This document shows positions 12,330 to 24,445 of a stretch of DNA of 64,000 nt, one piece after another (the stretch's first letter is position 1; the number at the start of each line of letters is the position of its first letter). The stretch comes from Warburgia ugandensis (lineage: Eukaryota; Streptophyta; Magnoliopsida; Canellales; Canellaceae): the NCBI GenBank assembly GCA_035236585.1, contig CP141137.1, forward strand, positions 42,182,057 through 42,246,056, in the 5' to 3' direction. The notes below the pieces were generated by a model. The model saw only the letters and a program-made list of their open reading frames with translations. It did no database searches and was not told the DNA's origin. Position numbers and translations under genes: made by a program.

Positions 12330-12977
12330 AATTGAGCTTTACTTTCATGTTTCTAAAAGACAATTTCATCGCATTGTTATGATAGTTGATGATGCCATTG
12401 GATGCTACAAAAAATGGATGTCCAAGAATGACCAAGATTTGACTACCGAGGTCTCATACAGGTTAGGTATCTAAGACAATGAAATCAATAGGGAAATAAA
12501 ACTAGTCCACCTATATTAAAACATGTTCAACCATACTACATGAAATTTTAATTGATTTATTTACAAGATGTAACGTGGTATTAGTTGGTTTGAGTTTAGG
12601 AGGCCCTAGTTGTTCACAAATAGAATATGGAAATAGGTTCACATTGCCCACTAATTCTAATAGTGCCCTATCTATGACATGATTTCCAATAACACATAAA
12701 ATGGTAGAATAACCTAGGTCTCTAAACCTTGGAGGGGTCTAGTGTTGGATCAATTACCTTAGCAATTCAGTGAGGAAGGCTTTATTCTGCACATTAAGCT
12801 TTCACTTTTATGTGCAAAGCTCCATGAGGAACTTGGCATAAGCAGAGATAAAAAAAATTTCATTGAGTAGTGGAATATTGATTTGAATGTGTTTAAATAC
12901 ATTCATTATCTCATGAAAATTAGTTGCTTTCTTTGCCTTATTTAGAAGTAGAGGGAATGGAGCTTTGAGCACATAAG
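12330..12977 (-). pseudogene. A1 gag end and protease region (Athila fossil)
   Basis: The - strand reads INIPLLNE followed by AYAKFL (about 12820-12900), the conserved Athila stretch before protease. It then shows GNVNLFPYS and IPCSMVE-like text (about 12480-12640), which matches the Athila aspartic protease region. A2 has the same order at 35789-36630. It is bounded on the right by the TSD of the 12983-15601 solo LTR and on the left by that of the 9713-12324 solo LTR. Confidence 0.8.
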
Positions 12978-15606
12978 GTACCTGTGACGACGTGGGTTTT
13001 CCCATGCATTTTTAAATGAAAAATCTAAATTCCTAAGGTGGGATCCCGATTTGAAAAAAATAGTGCAATGCAGCGGAAAAATCTTTTATTTGGAATTCAT
13101 TTTGAAAACCTCGAGTGTCATTTGCTTTCACAACAACTAACGTAGTTTTTGAACAGCTTTAGAAATCACAAATGCTTTTCCCCAGGTCTATCCAGTCACA
13201 ACACACGGCCCAACTGTAATTAAATACAAATACATGTCCAAAGGGTTGAGAATTTACTTACATATATAAGTGTTTCCTTTTTGATTCACTTGCTCGTAGC
13301 ACTAACATAGATGTCCTCTACTCATGGATGGAATCATCTTGAAAAAATGTTAAGGATAGGGTGAGTATATACTATACTCAGTAGGAGTCTATCACTACTA
13401 GTTTTATAGTACATGCAATCTCTAAAATCATGTACTCATAAAAATATATGCATGTTGTTCGAATAATCGCGTTCAATATCGATATTAAAAGCTACTGTCA
13501 AACCGAAATACTGACAACTTAAAGAAATATCATAATCCAAGTCGAAAGTATCATATATCATAATCATAAAAATATGCATCATATGCTCAACTGAATCCAA
13601 CTCATGGATATCTATCATGGTATGGTCGACCAACCTTATATCATGCCATATGCAATGCACATAAATCCACGAAACCATAGGGTCCCACTATGCCCACGAC
13701 CTCACCACCGTGTGGTCCCCGGGTACCTAGGGACACAGGATCATATACCTTCATGGGGCATATGACACTTCGACCCAGTGCCGTGACAACAGTGGTAGCC
13801 CCCTGTACCACATGTAGTCAAAGCACGGACATGCCCTTTTTGGGCGTGATACCCATCCACCTAATAGTGGTAGAGGCTGAGTGGCCAACCCACACCCCTC
13901 AGCATAGCACCCACGAGCTTACTAGCCCAAATCATGTACGATCAAATAAGCCAAAAACCTCTGTTCAAAACCAGTCCTCTTTGGGTCCCTCACAACTGCC
14001 TCGCCTTCAGCACTCCAGCGTCTTTTGGCAACCCTCAAGAACATGCAATCTTTGCAAGTACTTAAATCATGCAATGTATGCACTTGTTTGCAAAACATAT
14101 ATGTGCATAATGTATATGCAATCATTTACGAAACATGTCTATGTACAAAACATTTATCACATGCATGTTGCATCAAGTCATGCTAAACAAGTCATATACT
14201 TATGACATATGTTCTCAAAACAATAATAGATCTTTTAAAAGAATCTAATAGTGATAGAGCACCTACCTGGCTAGGTCCGCGCTAACCCTTTTATCCTCAG
14301 ACGCTCCTAATCATGGTTTGGGGAATCAAGGTTAGTTTGGCCTACCTTTTATGGGTTTTAGAGTAATTGGTTTTATTACTTAGGTATTAGGGGTCCATCC
14401 CTATGCCTATGGGTGTCCTAAGGTCCTAATTGGGCCTTAGTATCCTCAGTTTTCTAAAGTTCTAGTGGCCACGCGCCACCATCCTATTCTAAGGGTCATG
14501 CACACCTTTGATTGGGCCTTAATTAGGATCTTTATAGTTTGGATGTGTCTGCATCATCAACACGGACACAACGCCTTTTGCGGCGCCTCAATCGGAGCTC
14601 TAGATCTCAAGTTATAAGCATTTTAGTGTTGTATGTACATAGAGTCTTAAGAATGAAAAAAAACAGAATGCTAGGGCGCTGCGCGACTGCGTCATGTGCC
14701 CTGGCTTCCTTAAGGAACGAAAAGAACCTACAGCGCTAGTGCACTACACGTCTGCGGTGTGCGCCTTAGCGGGTGTGTGTGCAGATGCGCGGTACTATCC
14801 GCCCGTCTTCCACTTTAGCGGGCGCGTCTATGGATGCGCCCGTTGGTTTCCTCTTAGACGCATTCGACGCGTCTCATCTGTCTGGGATGTTTCAGTCGTT
14901 GGGGGACCGGGGCATCCTTGGGATGCCCTGGTTCATCCCTGAGGAACCAGTGCGGCCCTAGGGACGTCCCAGGGTCCTTGGTGACTCCCTAGAGGCCTAT
15001 TCCCCATGGATTTTCATGCAAAAAACCTAGGGAAACTGAGCCTAGGACTATGGGCGAGATGTTTTTGGGTGTACCTGCTTCGTGGCTGGTTTTCTCTCTA
15101 CGTTTTCTCCTCTTGGTCACTACTCCTTAATGGTTTTTCTTCAACATTTTGGGCTGCCATTAGAGGCGCCCAAGAGCTCTATTTATAGAGCTAAGAGAGG
15201 GTTCTAGAGGGGTCTCTCACCACCTTTGAATGGCGATGGAGAAACCTCTAGAATGGTGGTGATTTCTCCTCCAATCACCGCCATTCCAAAACCCTCTAGA
15301 GGTTGAAGATGAAGGGTGCCCGTATCAAAACGGGCCCCTATGTTTTTGCAATTAATTCTTTTTGTAAAAATTATAGTTTTGCCCCAGTACTTCAAAGGGC
15401 CATAACTTGCTCATTTTAACTCCGTTTTGGGTGATTTTGGTCTTGTTGGATTCCTTTTTCTGAGACGCATCTAATGGTACCATTTTTAGGACTAGGTTTG
15501 TGGGTTTATTCAAGGTGACTAGTGAAATGACCAAAATTCCCTTATCTTTAAAACTAAACTTTTCATGGGATTTTAATATTACAAAAAATGGGGCCATTAC
15601 AGTACC
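12978..15606 (-). mobile_element. Tekay/Del-like solo LTR with perfect TSD
   Basis: On the - strand the LTR starts TGTAATGGCCCCATTTTTTG (at 15601) and ends CCCACGTCGTCACA (at 12983), 2619 bp in all. GTACC is duplicated at 12978-12982 and 15602-15606. The termini are like those of Tek1 but the body is shorter and different, so it belongs to a separate family. It also has a CpG-rich segment (about 14560-14920). Chance open frames here reach 171 codons (13690-14205) without recognisable homology. Confidence 0.9.
15180..15188 (-). promoter_or_regulatory. TATA box of the 12983-15601 solo LTR
   Basis: CTATAAATA is read on the - strand within AGCTCTATAAATAGAGCT, itself an inverted repeat. Its place, about 415 bp into the LTR and before the CpG-rich segment, mirrors that in the Tek1 LTR. 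Confidence 0.55.
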
Positions 15607-17124
15607 TCCACTCTAGGCTCAAATGGAGTTGGAGATTTCCATATTTTCTCTTTCTCCTTAGTTGTAGCTTTGTCATTCTCCTCTAATCTATCCTCACTAT
15701 GCTCTACCTTATTATCTATATGATGGCCACTCCTAAGGCTAGTAATGGATTTGGCTTGCTCAGTTGGCCTTGATGAATTTCAAGATGACCCTGTTCAAAC
15801 TATCCTCTAGGGTTTGGTATTCACTAATTGAGGAATATTCCTTTTCCTCTATTATTCAATGTAGCAAGCAACTGACTCATTTGCATCTCTAGTTTGGTAA
15901 TAGCTTGGGAATTTATATTGGAACTATAACTAATCTCATTCTGGAGATGGTTTAGGGCATATCTAGTCTCATTTTGGCCTTTAAGGGTTTTCTACATAGT
16001 TTCCTCAAAGGTTGTTTTCTTTAATCTCTAAGAGAATTGAAAACCAAGAGGTTGCTGGGGAACTAAAGCTCTTGGAAAATTTTGAGGAAGGGGTTCATAG
16101 ATGGACCTCCCTAAGTGTTCTTTGACCATGAAAAATTAGGATGCCCAGCCCATCATGGATTTAGGTCTCAGAGTAATAGGATTGAGATAAGATTTCATAA
16201 CATTTGCTTGTTCTAAAAGGTATGCAATGTATGTGAGATTATCTAGACAAGCTAATGTTAAGTGTGTTAGGCTGGAACAAATGGAGAAAATCTCTTGTGG
16301 AGGTTTCATGGATGCACTTCCAGCCATAAGGCATCAAGTCTCACATCAATTTTTTGGAACATATTTTCTACCTTGTCCATTCGTCTAGCCAAGGTGTCAA
16401 CCTTGTATGACATATTTGTGGTCACTCCTATTTCATAAAGGCCTCCTCTCTTTTGAGGTTGAGAATTTCAATCTAGAAAATTCAAATAATCCCATTGCTG
16501 GGAATTTTCAACTAATGTCCTAAAAAATTCCCAAGCCTCTGACTCATTTTTCTTCATGAGGGCCTGGCCTACCATCCTTCTATTTTGGAGTGTCAGTGCC
16601 TTATAAAATTACTGAACTTACTACCACTTCTTAAATCCATGGTGGGGACATTTTTGCAACAATTCATTCCACCTTCCCCAACACTCATAGTATTTTTCAT
16701 CTTCTCTCTAGTAGAAATTTATGATCTCCCTACACAGGGAATTGGTTTTGTGTACAAGGAAGAATTTGTTCGGGGACATTTTTGACAAGTGGTCACATGT
16801 GGTGATGGAACTGACCTCTAATGATTTAGCTAGATTTAGCCTTGCTTTTAAGTAGAAGGGAAGCTGCCTAAGTCTTATAGAATCATTCAAAAAATGTTAG
16901 AAATTAAATGTGTCATATATATCAAGGAATTCCTTGATGTGAATTTATTGATGCCCTCTCTCTAAATTGTAATTGGATGGGAGTAATTGATTGACTCCGT
17001 GCTTCAGCTTAAAAAAGTTTGTGTTGGTAGGTAGTAATGTGATGCAAGAGGGAGTATTTAATTGGAGTGGCACATAAAAATCTTTTATGGCCTTGGCTTC
17101 AACTACAGTGGCTGGGTTGGCCAT
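15607..17124 (-). pseudogene. A1 gag (Athila fossil)
   Basis: The - strand reading starts MANPATVVEAKAIKDF with its ATG at 17124-17122, parallel to the MANE... starts of A2 (34296) and A3 (45346). Downstream pieces include IRLRQLPFYLKARLNLAKS (about 16800-16880), which is the retrotransposon-gag core (usual form IRLRLFPFSLRDKAKAWL), and a C-terminal part at 16136-16327. The reading is interrupted by several small disablements and finally by the solo LTR at 12983-15601. It once encoded the Athila capsid/nucleocapsid polyprotein. Confidence 0.75.
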
Positions 17125-18424
17125 GGATTATGAATTTGATCTCTTATTGCTTGCTTGAGGGTATGTTCAATTTCAAAATCAAATGGGGCCAATTTTGTCT
17201 TCTAAGATCAATGGTCGTGCATGCACTATGATATTATCCTAACTAAATGTGACTCTAACTCTAAATGATGTGCAATCAGTCCCTAATGGTCCACTAACAA
17301 GCTATTTTGTTACTTTTTGTAATCTATACGGCAGTATCTTTTAGACCAAAATCTAAACAACTCATTTTATCTAGGCTCGACTACTACTTACTAGTTAGGT
17401 TCTACTCTAAAATGGTTAATACAATTCTCATGTATGGAAGTTGTTTAGACCTCAACAAATTTCAATGTAAGGTGTAGGAAAATCATTTGAATTTTTCTAC
17501 CCACTATAATCACATTGCTTAGAAGCCACTAGAGATTGTAAACCTCCTTCAAAAAGGGTTCTACAAGCTTGGAACCCTAAGTCTCTTGCTACTTGATTTT
17601 AAATTAAAATTTAAGGGTTAGGAAGGCAAGCATATAAGGATTCATTTGATTACCTAGGTAGGCCAAGGACCTAGTGATGAAATCTAGTCCTTATCTTATG
17701 AGGGTTCATGTGGGGCCCTTAATATTAATTTGATCATCCACCATAAAGCAATAAACAAGCAGTACAATGCAAGGAAAATAAACTAATTCCTACCTAGAAG
17801 CTATCTAACAAGGGGTCCATACCTTAATAGAAGGGCACTATAAACTGGACAGCCTTTGCCTTGGTTATAACTAAGCTTAGGCTAACCATTGTTAAATAGG
17901 TGCAATTCTAATGCAAAAATCCTAAATATTATGCAACAATTTAATATTCTTGAACTATACTATATGACTTGCACTACCAACTAGTAATGCAAATTATACT
18001 AAATGCAACTACACTAGAAAAATAAAGAGATGGTTAGATACTTATAGTGGGGTCCTCAATGTGGGTTGGATCATTTAGGTGTGAGTGTGGCTCACACTTG
18101 ACCTGTATTATTGCAAGCTATATTTAAATAAAAATTACAACTTGGCCTCACCACAAGTCCTCTTTAAAAGAAAAGAAAAAAAATAAAATAATAACTAGTG
18201 TAGGAAAGCATGAAAGTCCTAAGTGCTCCGATGAAGCTTTGGCCAGAGGGATTGACACTACTCCTTTCACCAAATTCCCCTTACACAAAACAAAGAACAT
18301 ATCAATTTCTTAAGAGTTAGCAAAGTATGCAAAAATGGATGCAAAAACCTAAACTAATGCAATTTAAAACTATGACTAAATATAATCAATCTAAATTAGA
18401 ATCCATTCACAAAGTCATTGTAAT
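17125..18424 (-). other. A1 leader between primer site and gag
   Basis: This is non-coding Athila leader on the - strand, identified because GGACCCCACTATAAG here (about 18040-18055) recurs in A2's leader near 33280. I saw no gene in it. Confidence 0.6.
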
Positions 18425-18442
18425 TCCCTAGTAATGGTGCCA
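18425..18442 (-). promoter_or_regulatory. A1 primer binding site (Athila type, decayed)
   Basis: The - strand reads TGGCACCATTACTAGGGA six bases after the LTR end. This is a decayed form of the tRNA-Asp-type primer site typical of Athila/Tat elements. It fixes the 5' end of A1's internal region and its orientation. Confidence 0.75.
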
Positions 18443-18448
18443 AAAACT

Positions 18449-20740
18449 TGGTGTAGTGTAGTTCTAATATTACACACAAGCATATGAATAAAAGTAGTAA
18501 GATGTATGTGAGAAAGGTCAATCTCATGAGGAATCTCGCATATTTTTGTGCAATTAGAGTCTCATTTAGATGAATTATCTTAGGAAAAAGAGTTCGATTG
18601 TTATTAATCTAGGAATTTAAATATCATGGAATCAGAAACATGCGCGAAATTAGAAACTTAAACTAAGAAAGCTTTCTAAAAATAAAAAGTTTCTCAACAT
18701 AGAAACTTTCTATAAATTAAGATCTAGTCATGCAACCAAATATAAGAAATGAATAAAACAAAATCTAACATGTAACTAATCAATGAAACAAAGCATTGAA
18801 CCAAAGAAACAAGAATCATGGGAGTATGCATGCAAAGATGCTCATGGATCTTAAGAGGAACTTTGTGCATGAACTAATCAATAAAAAATGCATATACATC
18901 ATGAATAGTGCACATGAAAAATTAAGCATGGTGATAGAAAAGTGTACATGAAACTTATATGATTGTGAATGGAACTTAGACAATTGCAAATGGAACAAAC
19001 TTTGTTCATTGAAATAAACCATTAAAGAGTGATGTGCATGTTACAGTAGAGAATTAAACTTAAAAACATGCAAGTATGGTGTGCAACATTCATAGCTTGT
19101 CAATACAAGATCTTGAATTAAACCTTCAATCCAACAATGACTCTTCTCAAGATGACATCCTTGTGAAACTCAAAAGAGAATCAATGAAAGAGAGTGATAG
19201 AGTGATGGGTAGGAATGAATCCAAAAGATGAGTAAAGATGATCCAAATCAAGCAACTTAACAAAGTAAGCAAGGAAAGAGAATAAAGATGATTTAAAGGT
19301 ACTATCTCTTAGCTGTCACTATAAGAGATAGTGGTCTTGGATCAAAGAGAACTAGAACAAACTAAAACCAAATAAACAAGGAACAACAACCTAGAGCTAT
19401 GCAGATGAAACAAAGGAAAAACATTTAGGAAAAAGGAAAGAAAAATAGAATGAAACCAACCTGAAAAAAAAAACATTGAACTTAGAGGAAGAAAGCAGAC
19501 TAAAACTAGGATGGGGGATTGGTGAAGCTTGAAAGGAGGAATGGAAACCCTAAGAAATGATGCATCACCACCCTAGAGGAGCAACAAAGGGGCAGTCACC
19601 TTTTAAGGAGAAAGAGGCATGATATCCATATGTGTATTACATGGGATACCTTGGTTCCTTTTGTATATCAATTGCACTTTCTAAAGAGATGAGACTTATT
19701 AGATTCTATCTAAGGAAGATGGAAAGAAAAGAAAAGAATAGGTAAGAGGATAACAATGAAAATTAGAAAATGGTGATTGAAGTAGAAAATGGTGGGAAAC
19801 AAAGGATGGGAGAATCATGGGATTTAGGACGAGGAATTAAAAACGAAATTGCATGGAAGTGGAACACCTAAGAAGAGAAAGTGGGATATGTGAGAAACTT
19901 GCAAAGGGAGGTTGGAAGAGAAGATAGTGGAAGGGATTAGGAATGAGAAGTGAAGGGTTTTTAGGAAGGCAAATTGCACAAAATTTTTATGCGTGATCCT
20001 ACTTTCTAAATCCAACATGTTGGACAGAGAAGAAGAGACTGGAGAGAGAAAGAATGTGATATGAAAATAGAATATTTTCCCTTATTGGACCACCTTGCAT
20101 GCCACCTACCCTTGTTGATAAAATCTAATTTCCTCCTATTTTTCCTCTTCAAATTGTTTTCTTCAAGTGGGAGAATCACGTTTTCTTCCTCAAAATGTGT
20201 GCATCCATGTGGTGTTGGCTTATATGGCTTTGTGGCTAACTTTGATTGCTTCTTACTTGGTGGCTTCAGGGCTTAACTCCATAACTTCATGGCTTGCTTG
20301 GCTTAAATTCTAGTGCAAAGGTGGCAGATTTTGCTTGGGTGCATTGCTAATCACCTTGAACTTTTCCAAATGTTTCTGATGCTTATCTTCTTGCTCTGGA
20401 ATGATCTTGACCCTTGCTTAGACTTTGAATTGATGAAAAATGGGTCCCTATCTCTTTAGTTTATTCTGGATCATCAATTAACATCTAAGGGGATCTCGAC
20501 CATTGGATGTTCCTTTTAACACCTATAAAAGATAAAAAATCCTAATTAATACCTAGAAAATTATGATAAATCAAATACTTACTCTAGATTAGCTTTAAAC
20601 TTGCAAAATATTTTACTTTTGGATCATTAGATCAAAAATTTATGTGTCAAGAATTTCAAAAAGTTCCTATAATGATGCCTTATAATTTATAACACATGAG
20701 CTGCTATTGGGTACTTTTTATGCAAATTGACTACTTATCA
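18449..20740 (-). mobile_element. 5' LTR of A1 (Athila)
   Basis: The LTR runs on the - strand from TGATAAGTAGTCAATTTG (ending at 20740) to ...ACTACACTACACCA (at 18449), 2292 bp with TG...CA termini, directly next to the primer site. It shares its start, its ATGAGGAATCTC block and its end with the solo LTRs at 9713-12324, 46647-54711 and 48106-54114. The five bases to its right are ATGAC; the matching TSD would be outside the window. Confidence 0.85.
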
Positions 20741-20905
20741 ATGACTTATTGATTGTGGGTTCATGCATAACTTGGGTTTTGATAGTCTCTCTGTGTTATT
20801 TTCTTCTCGCATATTCTCACTTGTGATTGAGTATTTGGGGCTTTTGTAAAACAAAACCTCGGTTATGCCTATTGCAGACCTATGTATCGAATTACTGATG
20901 GATGC

Positions 20906-20941
<36 letters not shown>

Positions 20942-21486
20942 TCAGAATTGGTTGCCATATTTTTTGTGGCCCAACTTATATTAGCTTTCTTCCAAATCAT
21001 GAGTGGGATGTGCTTACCCCTTGCAGTTAACAATTTTCAAGTGATATTCCAAGGAGATTGAGTGGGATGGACAAGGGAAAGACTACGGCTTTGAGCTCAT
21101 CTTAGATGTATGATGGTGATATTTTTGTGCACTTACTTGATATATTCAATTGTATAGGAATTCATTTTGGATTGCACATAACTTGTTCTATTGACACCTG
21201 AATAGTTATATAACTTTATATGCATTGTTTATTTATTTTATATGGATATGTGATTCTACTCATGAACAGTGATGACCCTCTTGCATGTACATCTAATCGT
21301 CTTCATGTTAAAACATTATTTCTACATGTATGTGGAGGTTTGAATAGTAACACCTTGTATGAAGTTGGAGTATTTCACAAAATTCTTACCTATTATCACT
21401 TTGATAACTTTTCAAAAACAAGAAAATTTCCATTACTTTTCAAAATAAAATTGGTAAATATTTTTGAAAAACCTAGATTCTACATT
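20741..21486. other. Unassigned sequence
   Basis: I recognise no repeat or gene here. The stretch contains an (AC)n tract and begins an open frame of 146 codons (21220-21660, + strand) that has no motif I know and runs into the next candidate element. It looks lower-copy within this window, because no second copy was noticed. Confidence 0.4.
20908..20936. repeat. (AC)n microsatellite
   Basis: About 14 AC units end in ATACAC. It is a simple dinucleotide repeat. Confidence 0.9.
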
Positions 21487-22502
21487 GACCCCTCAACTAC
21501 CAATTCTTTTGGAATAACTCCCCAAACAAAACATTGTTCAAATTATTGGATTCCAACTAATAGTGGGTTCAATCCTACCCTCCCATCTCATTTTTCATTA
21601 AATATAGTGATGGATTTGACATGTGTGGCGCATATGGAATATGTGTCATTGTCATATTAGCTCAAATGGAAAAATAACCCATGCATTGGTATCAAATTTT
21701 CAAATCTCGTCCTCTTTTGTTTTCAAATATCCTACCCAAACCACCACTAGAACTCCCTTCTACCAGCCCATTGCAATTGAATTTTCACTCCCACTTCAAA
21801 AAAACCCATCTAGCATATAATAAACCAGTGATGGGTTTTGAACTAGAATTGGTTTTGAAATCAAAGAGTGACAAAAGATGGTTTGAGATTGTTTGAAAAA
21901 AATATCTTCTCTCACTTTACTTTGTACACCTATCTAACCATGAAGATGAACAAGTATTTGGTTGGAAATGGGTGTGAGGACTACTAGGGATGTTTTGAGA
22001 GATTGTTAGAGTAGAACCCATGAATGAAAGTGAGACAAGATGGTTTGAGAGCCTTAGAAATGGTTGAAAAATATGTGGTTTTATGTGAAAAAAAGGATTT
22101 AAGAAAACATTTTGAGATGGGTTTTGATGTATCACCTTTTTTTCCCCCTAAATTTAGTTGTGAAAGGATTCATGATATAGAAATTCTTTAGATGAAAAGA
22201 CAACATAAAAAAGGAATTTTTTTTTTTGTTTCATATGATTTTGAGTTCTTAAGACAAAAAATGGTGTTGGCGCCTCTTTTTATGATATAGGAGCTTCCCT
22301 TCTCAAAGTTCTTTGACTCAATTTTGGTGCCCCTTTTTAAGTTGACATGATAATGAGGTAGGTCCTACATGGGCCTCACATGTTAGATCCATCAATACAT
22401 TTAACTAAAATTGAGATAAAAAACTAGGAACCTCTAATGATAGTTAAGGTCCAATATTTTGTTTGGCAAAGTAATTTTAAAAACACTAGTAGGTGAGGGG
22501 TC
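21487..22502. mobile_element. Possible TIR-bearing DNA transposon remnant (about 1.0 kb)
   Basis: GACCCCTCAACTAC at 21487-21500 is mirrored by GTAGGTGAGGGGTC ending at 22502. The likeness continues inward through a T-rich stretch to CCAAACAAAA on the left and GTTTGGCAAAG (reverse complement CCAAAC) on the right, giving imperfect inverted termini of about 45 bp. No transposase frame is visible, so it would be non-autonomous. I could not define exact ends or a TSD, and the family is unknown. Confidence 0.4.
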
Positions 22503-22585
22503 AAACCATAATTTTCCCTTAATTCTTTTAGAAGAAAAACCTCGATTAAGGGATCTCTTCTTTACATTTGTCCATTCTCCTTACT
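22503..22585. other. Short spacer
   Basis: AT-rich sequence between the candidate DNA element and the caulimovirid fossil. Nothing was recognised. Confidence 0.4.
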
Positions 22586-24445
22586 TCTCTAGCATAGATG
22601 CTTTTTCTTCTCTAGCATAGATGCTTTTTCTTTCTAGGCCATTTTGATCACTGTTTAGATAATCAATAAGAAATTTGTTAATTCCTTTAATATGTTATAC
22701 ATTAAAGACATATTGGCAAGTGAAGTTATACCATCTAGTCCTTCCACGGTTGTCTTCCCTTTTTGTATTCCTTCAGAAGTCTTTAACAGCTTGATTAGCA
22801 GTTCCAATTGTAAAACTTTCATGTACTAGATAGATAGGAAATCTTTGAATTATATTTTTATCGCTGATAGCTCCTTTTCATAATCAATTAACTAGGCTTG
22901 AATTTTCCTAAATTATATCAACATATTAATTCTTTTAAGATATATTTTGGCTTAGCTTTAAGCACTGCTCCCTAGAAATTACAATTAGCATCTATTTTTA
23001 AGATATGTTTATCACCATATTTTAAAAAATATATTAAGTTTATGTTTGAAATTTTAGCATTAATTTTTTATATCAATATATCATTTTTATTCTAGTAAAA
23101 TTGTTTATCTTTCTTAAGTTATCCAATTTTAAGTTTTTACTTTTTAGAATGACCGTTTAAGAATTGTTGTCCATAACTAAGAATTTCTATTAAATTTTTT
23201 GAGATATTTTTTATTAGTCAGCTCATCAATAATATCTTTAATTTCATAATAATATGCTCTTGAAGTTGAATACCCTATTTTGTGAGCTTTATTCATAAAA
23301 ATTCTATTTATGATTTTTCTATTTCAATCTTTTAATGGCTCAAGATAATTCCATGTTTTATGAACAAATTACAAACTTTCTTTAAATGTTATTTATGCTC
23401 TTCAATTGTTTTGGGAAAAACTAGAATATCATCTGTGTACTATACACATATCTTTGTACTCTCCAACTATACTATCCATCCATCTTTGGACAATTTAGTG
23501 TTGTAGATAATCCAAAAGGCATGATTGTCAACTAATAGTGTCCTCTTCGACACTGAAAGTTGTCAACGACTTCCATTCTTCTTTCAATTTTATTTGCCAA
23601 AATCTTGACTTGTGATAAAATTTACTAAAATAATCAAATTATTTGTTTGATTAGCTAATTCTTCTTTTGTAGCCATGACATATTCATCAAATTCAAATTT
23701 TCTATTTATATTTATGACAATTCTAGCCTTTCCTCTCTTCATTTATGAATGTTTTTGAACCAAAATTCTAGACTTGAATGAGGACTAATGGTTGGCTCAA
23801 TGAATCCATGAGGTAATATATGTTTTATTTGGATAGAAAATTCATTTATACATTGTCTTGTAGTTGCAGAGGGATTTTGTAGTTTTAAATTATAGTATCA
23901 TAACATTTTTACCATAGTTTTAAAGGATTTTCATTAAAATTTTCCTCTAATCCCTATAAATCTAGTGAGTAAAATCAATTTCATATATATCACCACATTG
24001 GTTGGAAGGTTGTTGAATAAAACCCAATTCACATCTGGCCTTATGGTCAAGTAAGAAGGAAAATTTGAACCTAATTACCATTTAGAGTAAGGGTGACAAA
24101 ATCATTGTTCAATTGTACATGAAATTTTTTTTAGAGAAAATCTTTTCCAATAGGAAGTTTCCATGTAACCATGGAATTTTTGAAAAAATATTTTCCAATG
24201 GGAAGTTTCCATGTAACCATGGAAATAAAAGACTTTAAGAATAACAAAATTTTGTTTTACAAACCAAACTAGTATCTTTTTAGTTTATATTCTATAATGG
24301 TTTGCCCTTTGTCATCAACACCTTTGGCTATGATAGGAGCTTTCATTTTTTTCCTACTTGGTTGTTGGAACAGCATTCCAATGGCATATAGAACTGGTGG
24401 CTCTAGTATCTACTAGAAGATCAAGCCAGTAATAAGGTGTTAGTG
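22586..24445 (-). pseudogene. Endogenous Caulimoviridae fragment: protease, RT and RNase H remnants (fossil)
   Basis: On the - strand, in the order protease, RT, RNase H, I read LLVDTRATSSIC (about 24395-24430, aspartic protease form), YTDDILVF (23416-23439, the RT catalytic box) followed by KTIEEHKKHLKK, and GRTRWYNFT with HIKG (about 22690-22760, RNase H end). The spacing and the text (for example IQLQEHII after the RT box) fit plant pararetroviruses of the Caulimoviridae better than Ty3/gypsy. Many disablements are scattered along it, so it is an old, dead copy. No movement protein or coat protein was recognised. Genus is unknown. Confidence 0.75.
24141..24223. repeat. Short tandem duplication inside the caulimovirid fossil
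   Basis: The segment with GGAAGTTTCCATGTAACCAT occurs twice about 50 bp apart, and each copy is preceded by a TTTTCCAAT-like stretch. This is a local duplication. Confidence 0.7.

Larger units (their letters stand above)
8093..20740 (-). mobile_element. A1: Athila-type Ty3/gypsy retrotransposon (fossil, nested, 5' portion)
   Basis: On the - strand, from right to left, lie a 5' LTR (18449-20740), an Athila-type primer site, a leader, gag, protease, a spacer, RT and the start of RNase H, after which the Tek1 element cuts it off. The rest lies left of the window. Two solo LTRs (12983-15601 and 9713-12324) split it further, and many small disablements are also present, so it is a dead copy. Identity rests on gag beginning MAN..., protease-like sequence, and RT text closely resembling Athila. 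It is the oldest layer of this nest because three other elements sit in it. Confidence 0.85.

Noticed and set aside
13690-14205. 171-codon open frame on the + strand
   Set aside because: It lies within a Tekay-like solo LTR, antisense to the element, with low-complexity composition and no known motif.
21220-21660. 146-codon open frame as a possible host gene
   Set aside because: It has no recognisable domain, no evident exon structure, and runs across the left terminus of a candidate DNA element.
22586-24445. RT-like region considered as another Athila or Ty3/gypsy fragment
   Set aside because: The text around the YTDDILVF box and the RNase H end differs from the Athila copies in this window and fits plant pararetroviruses better.
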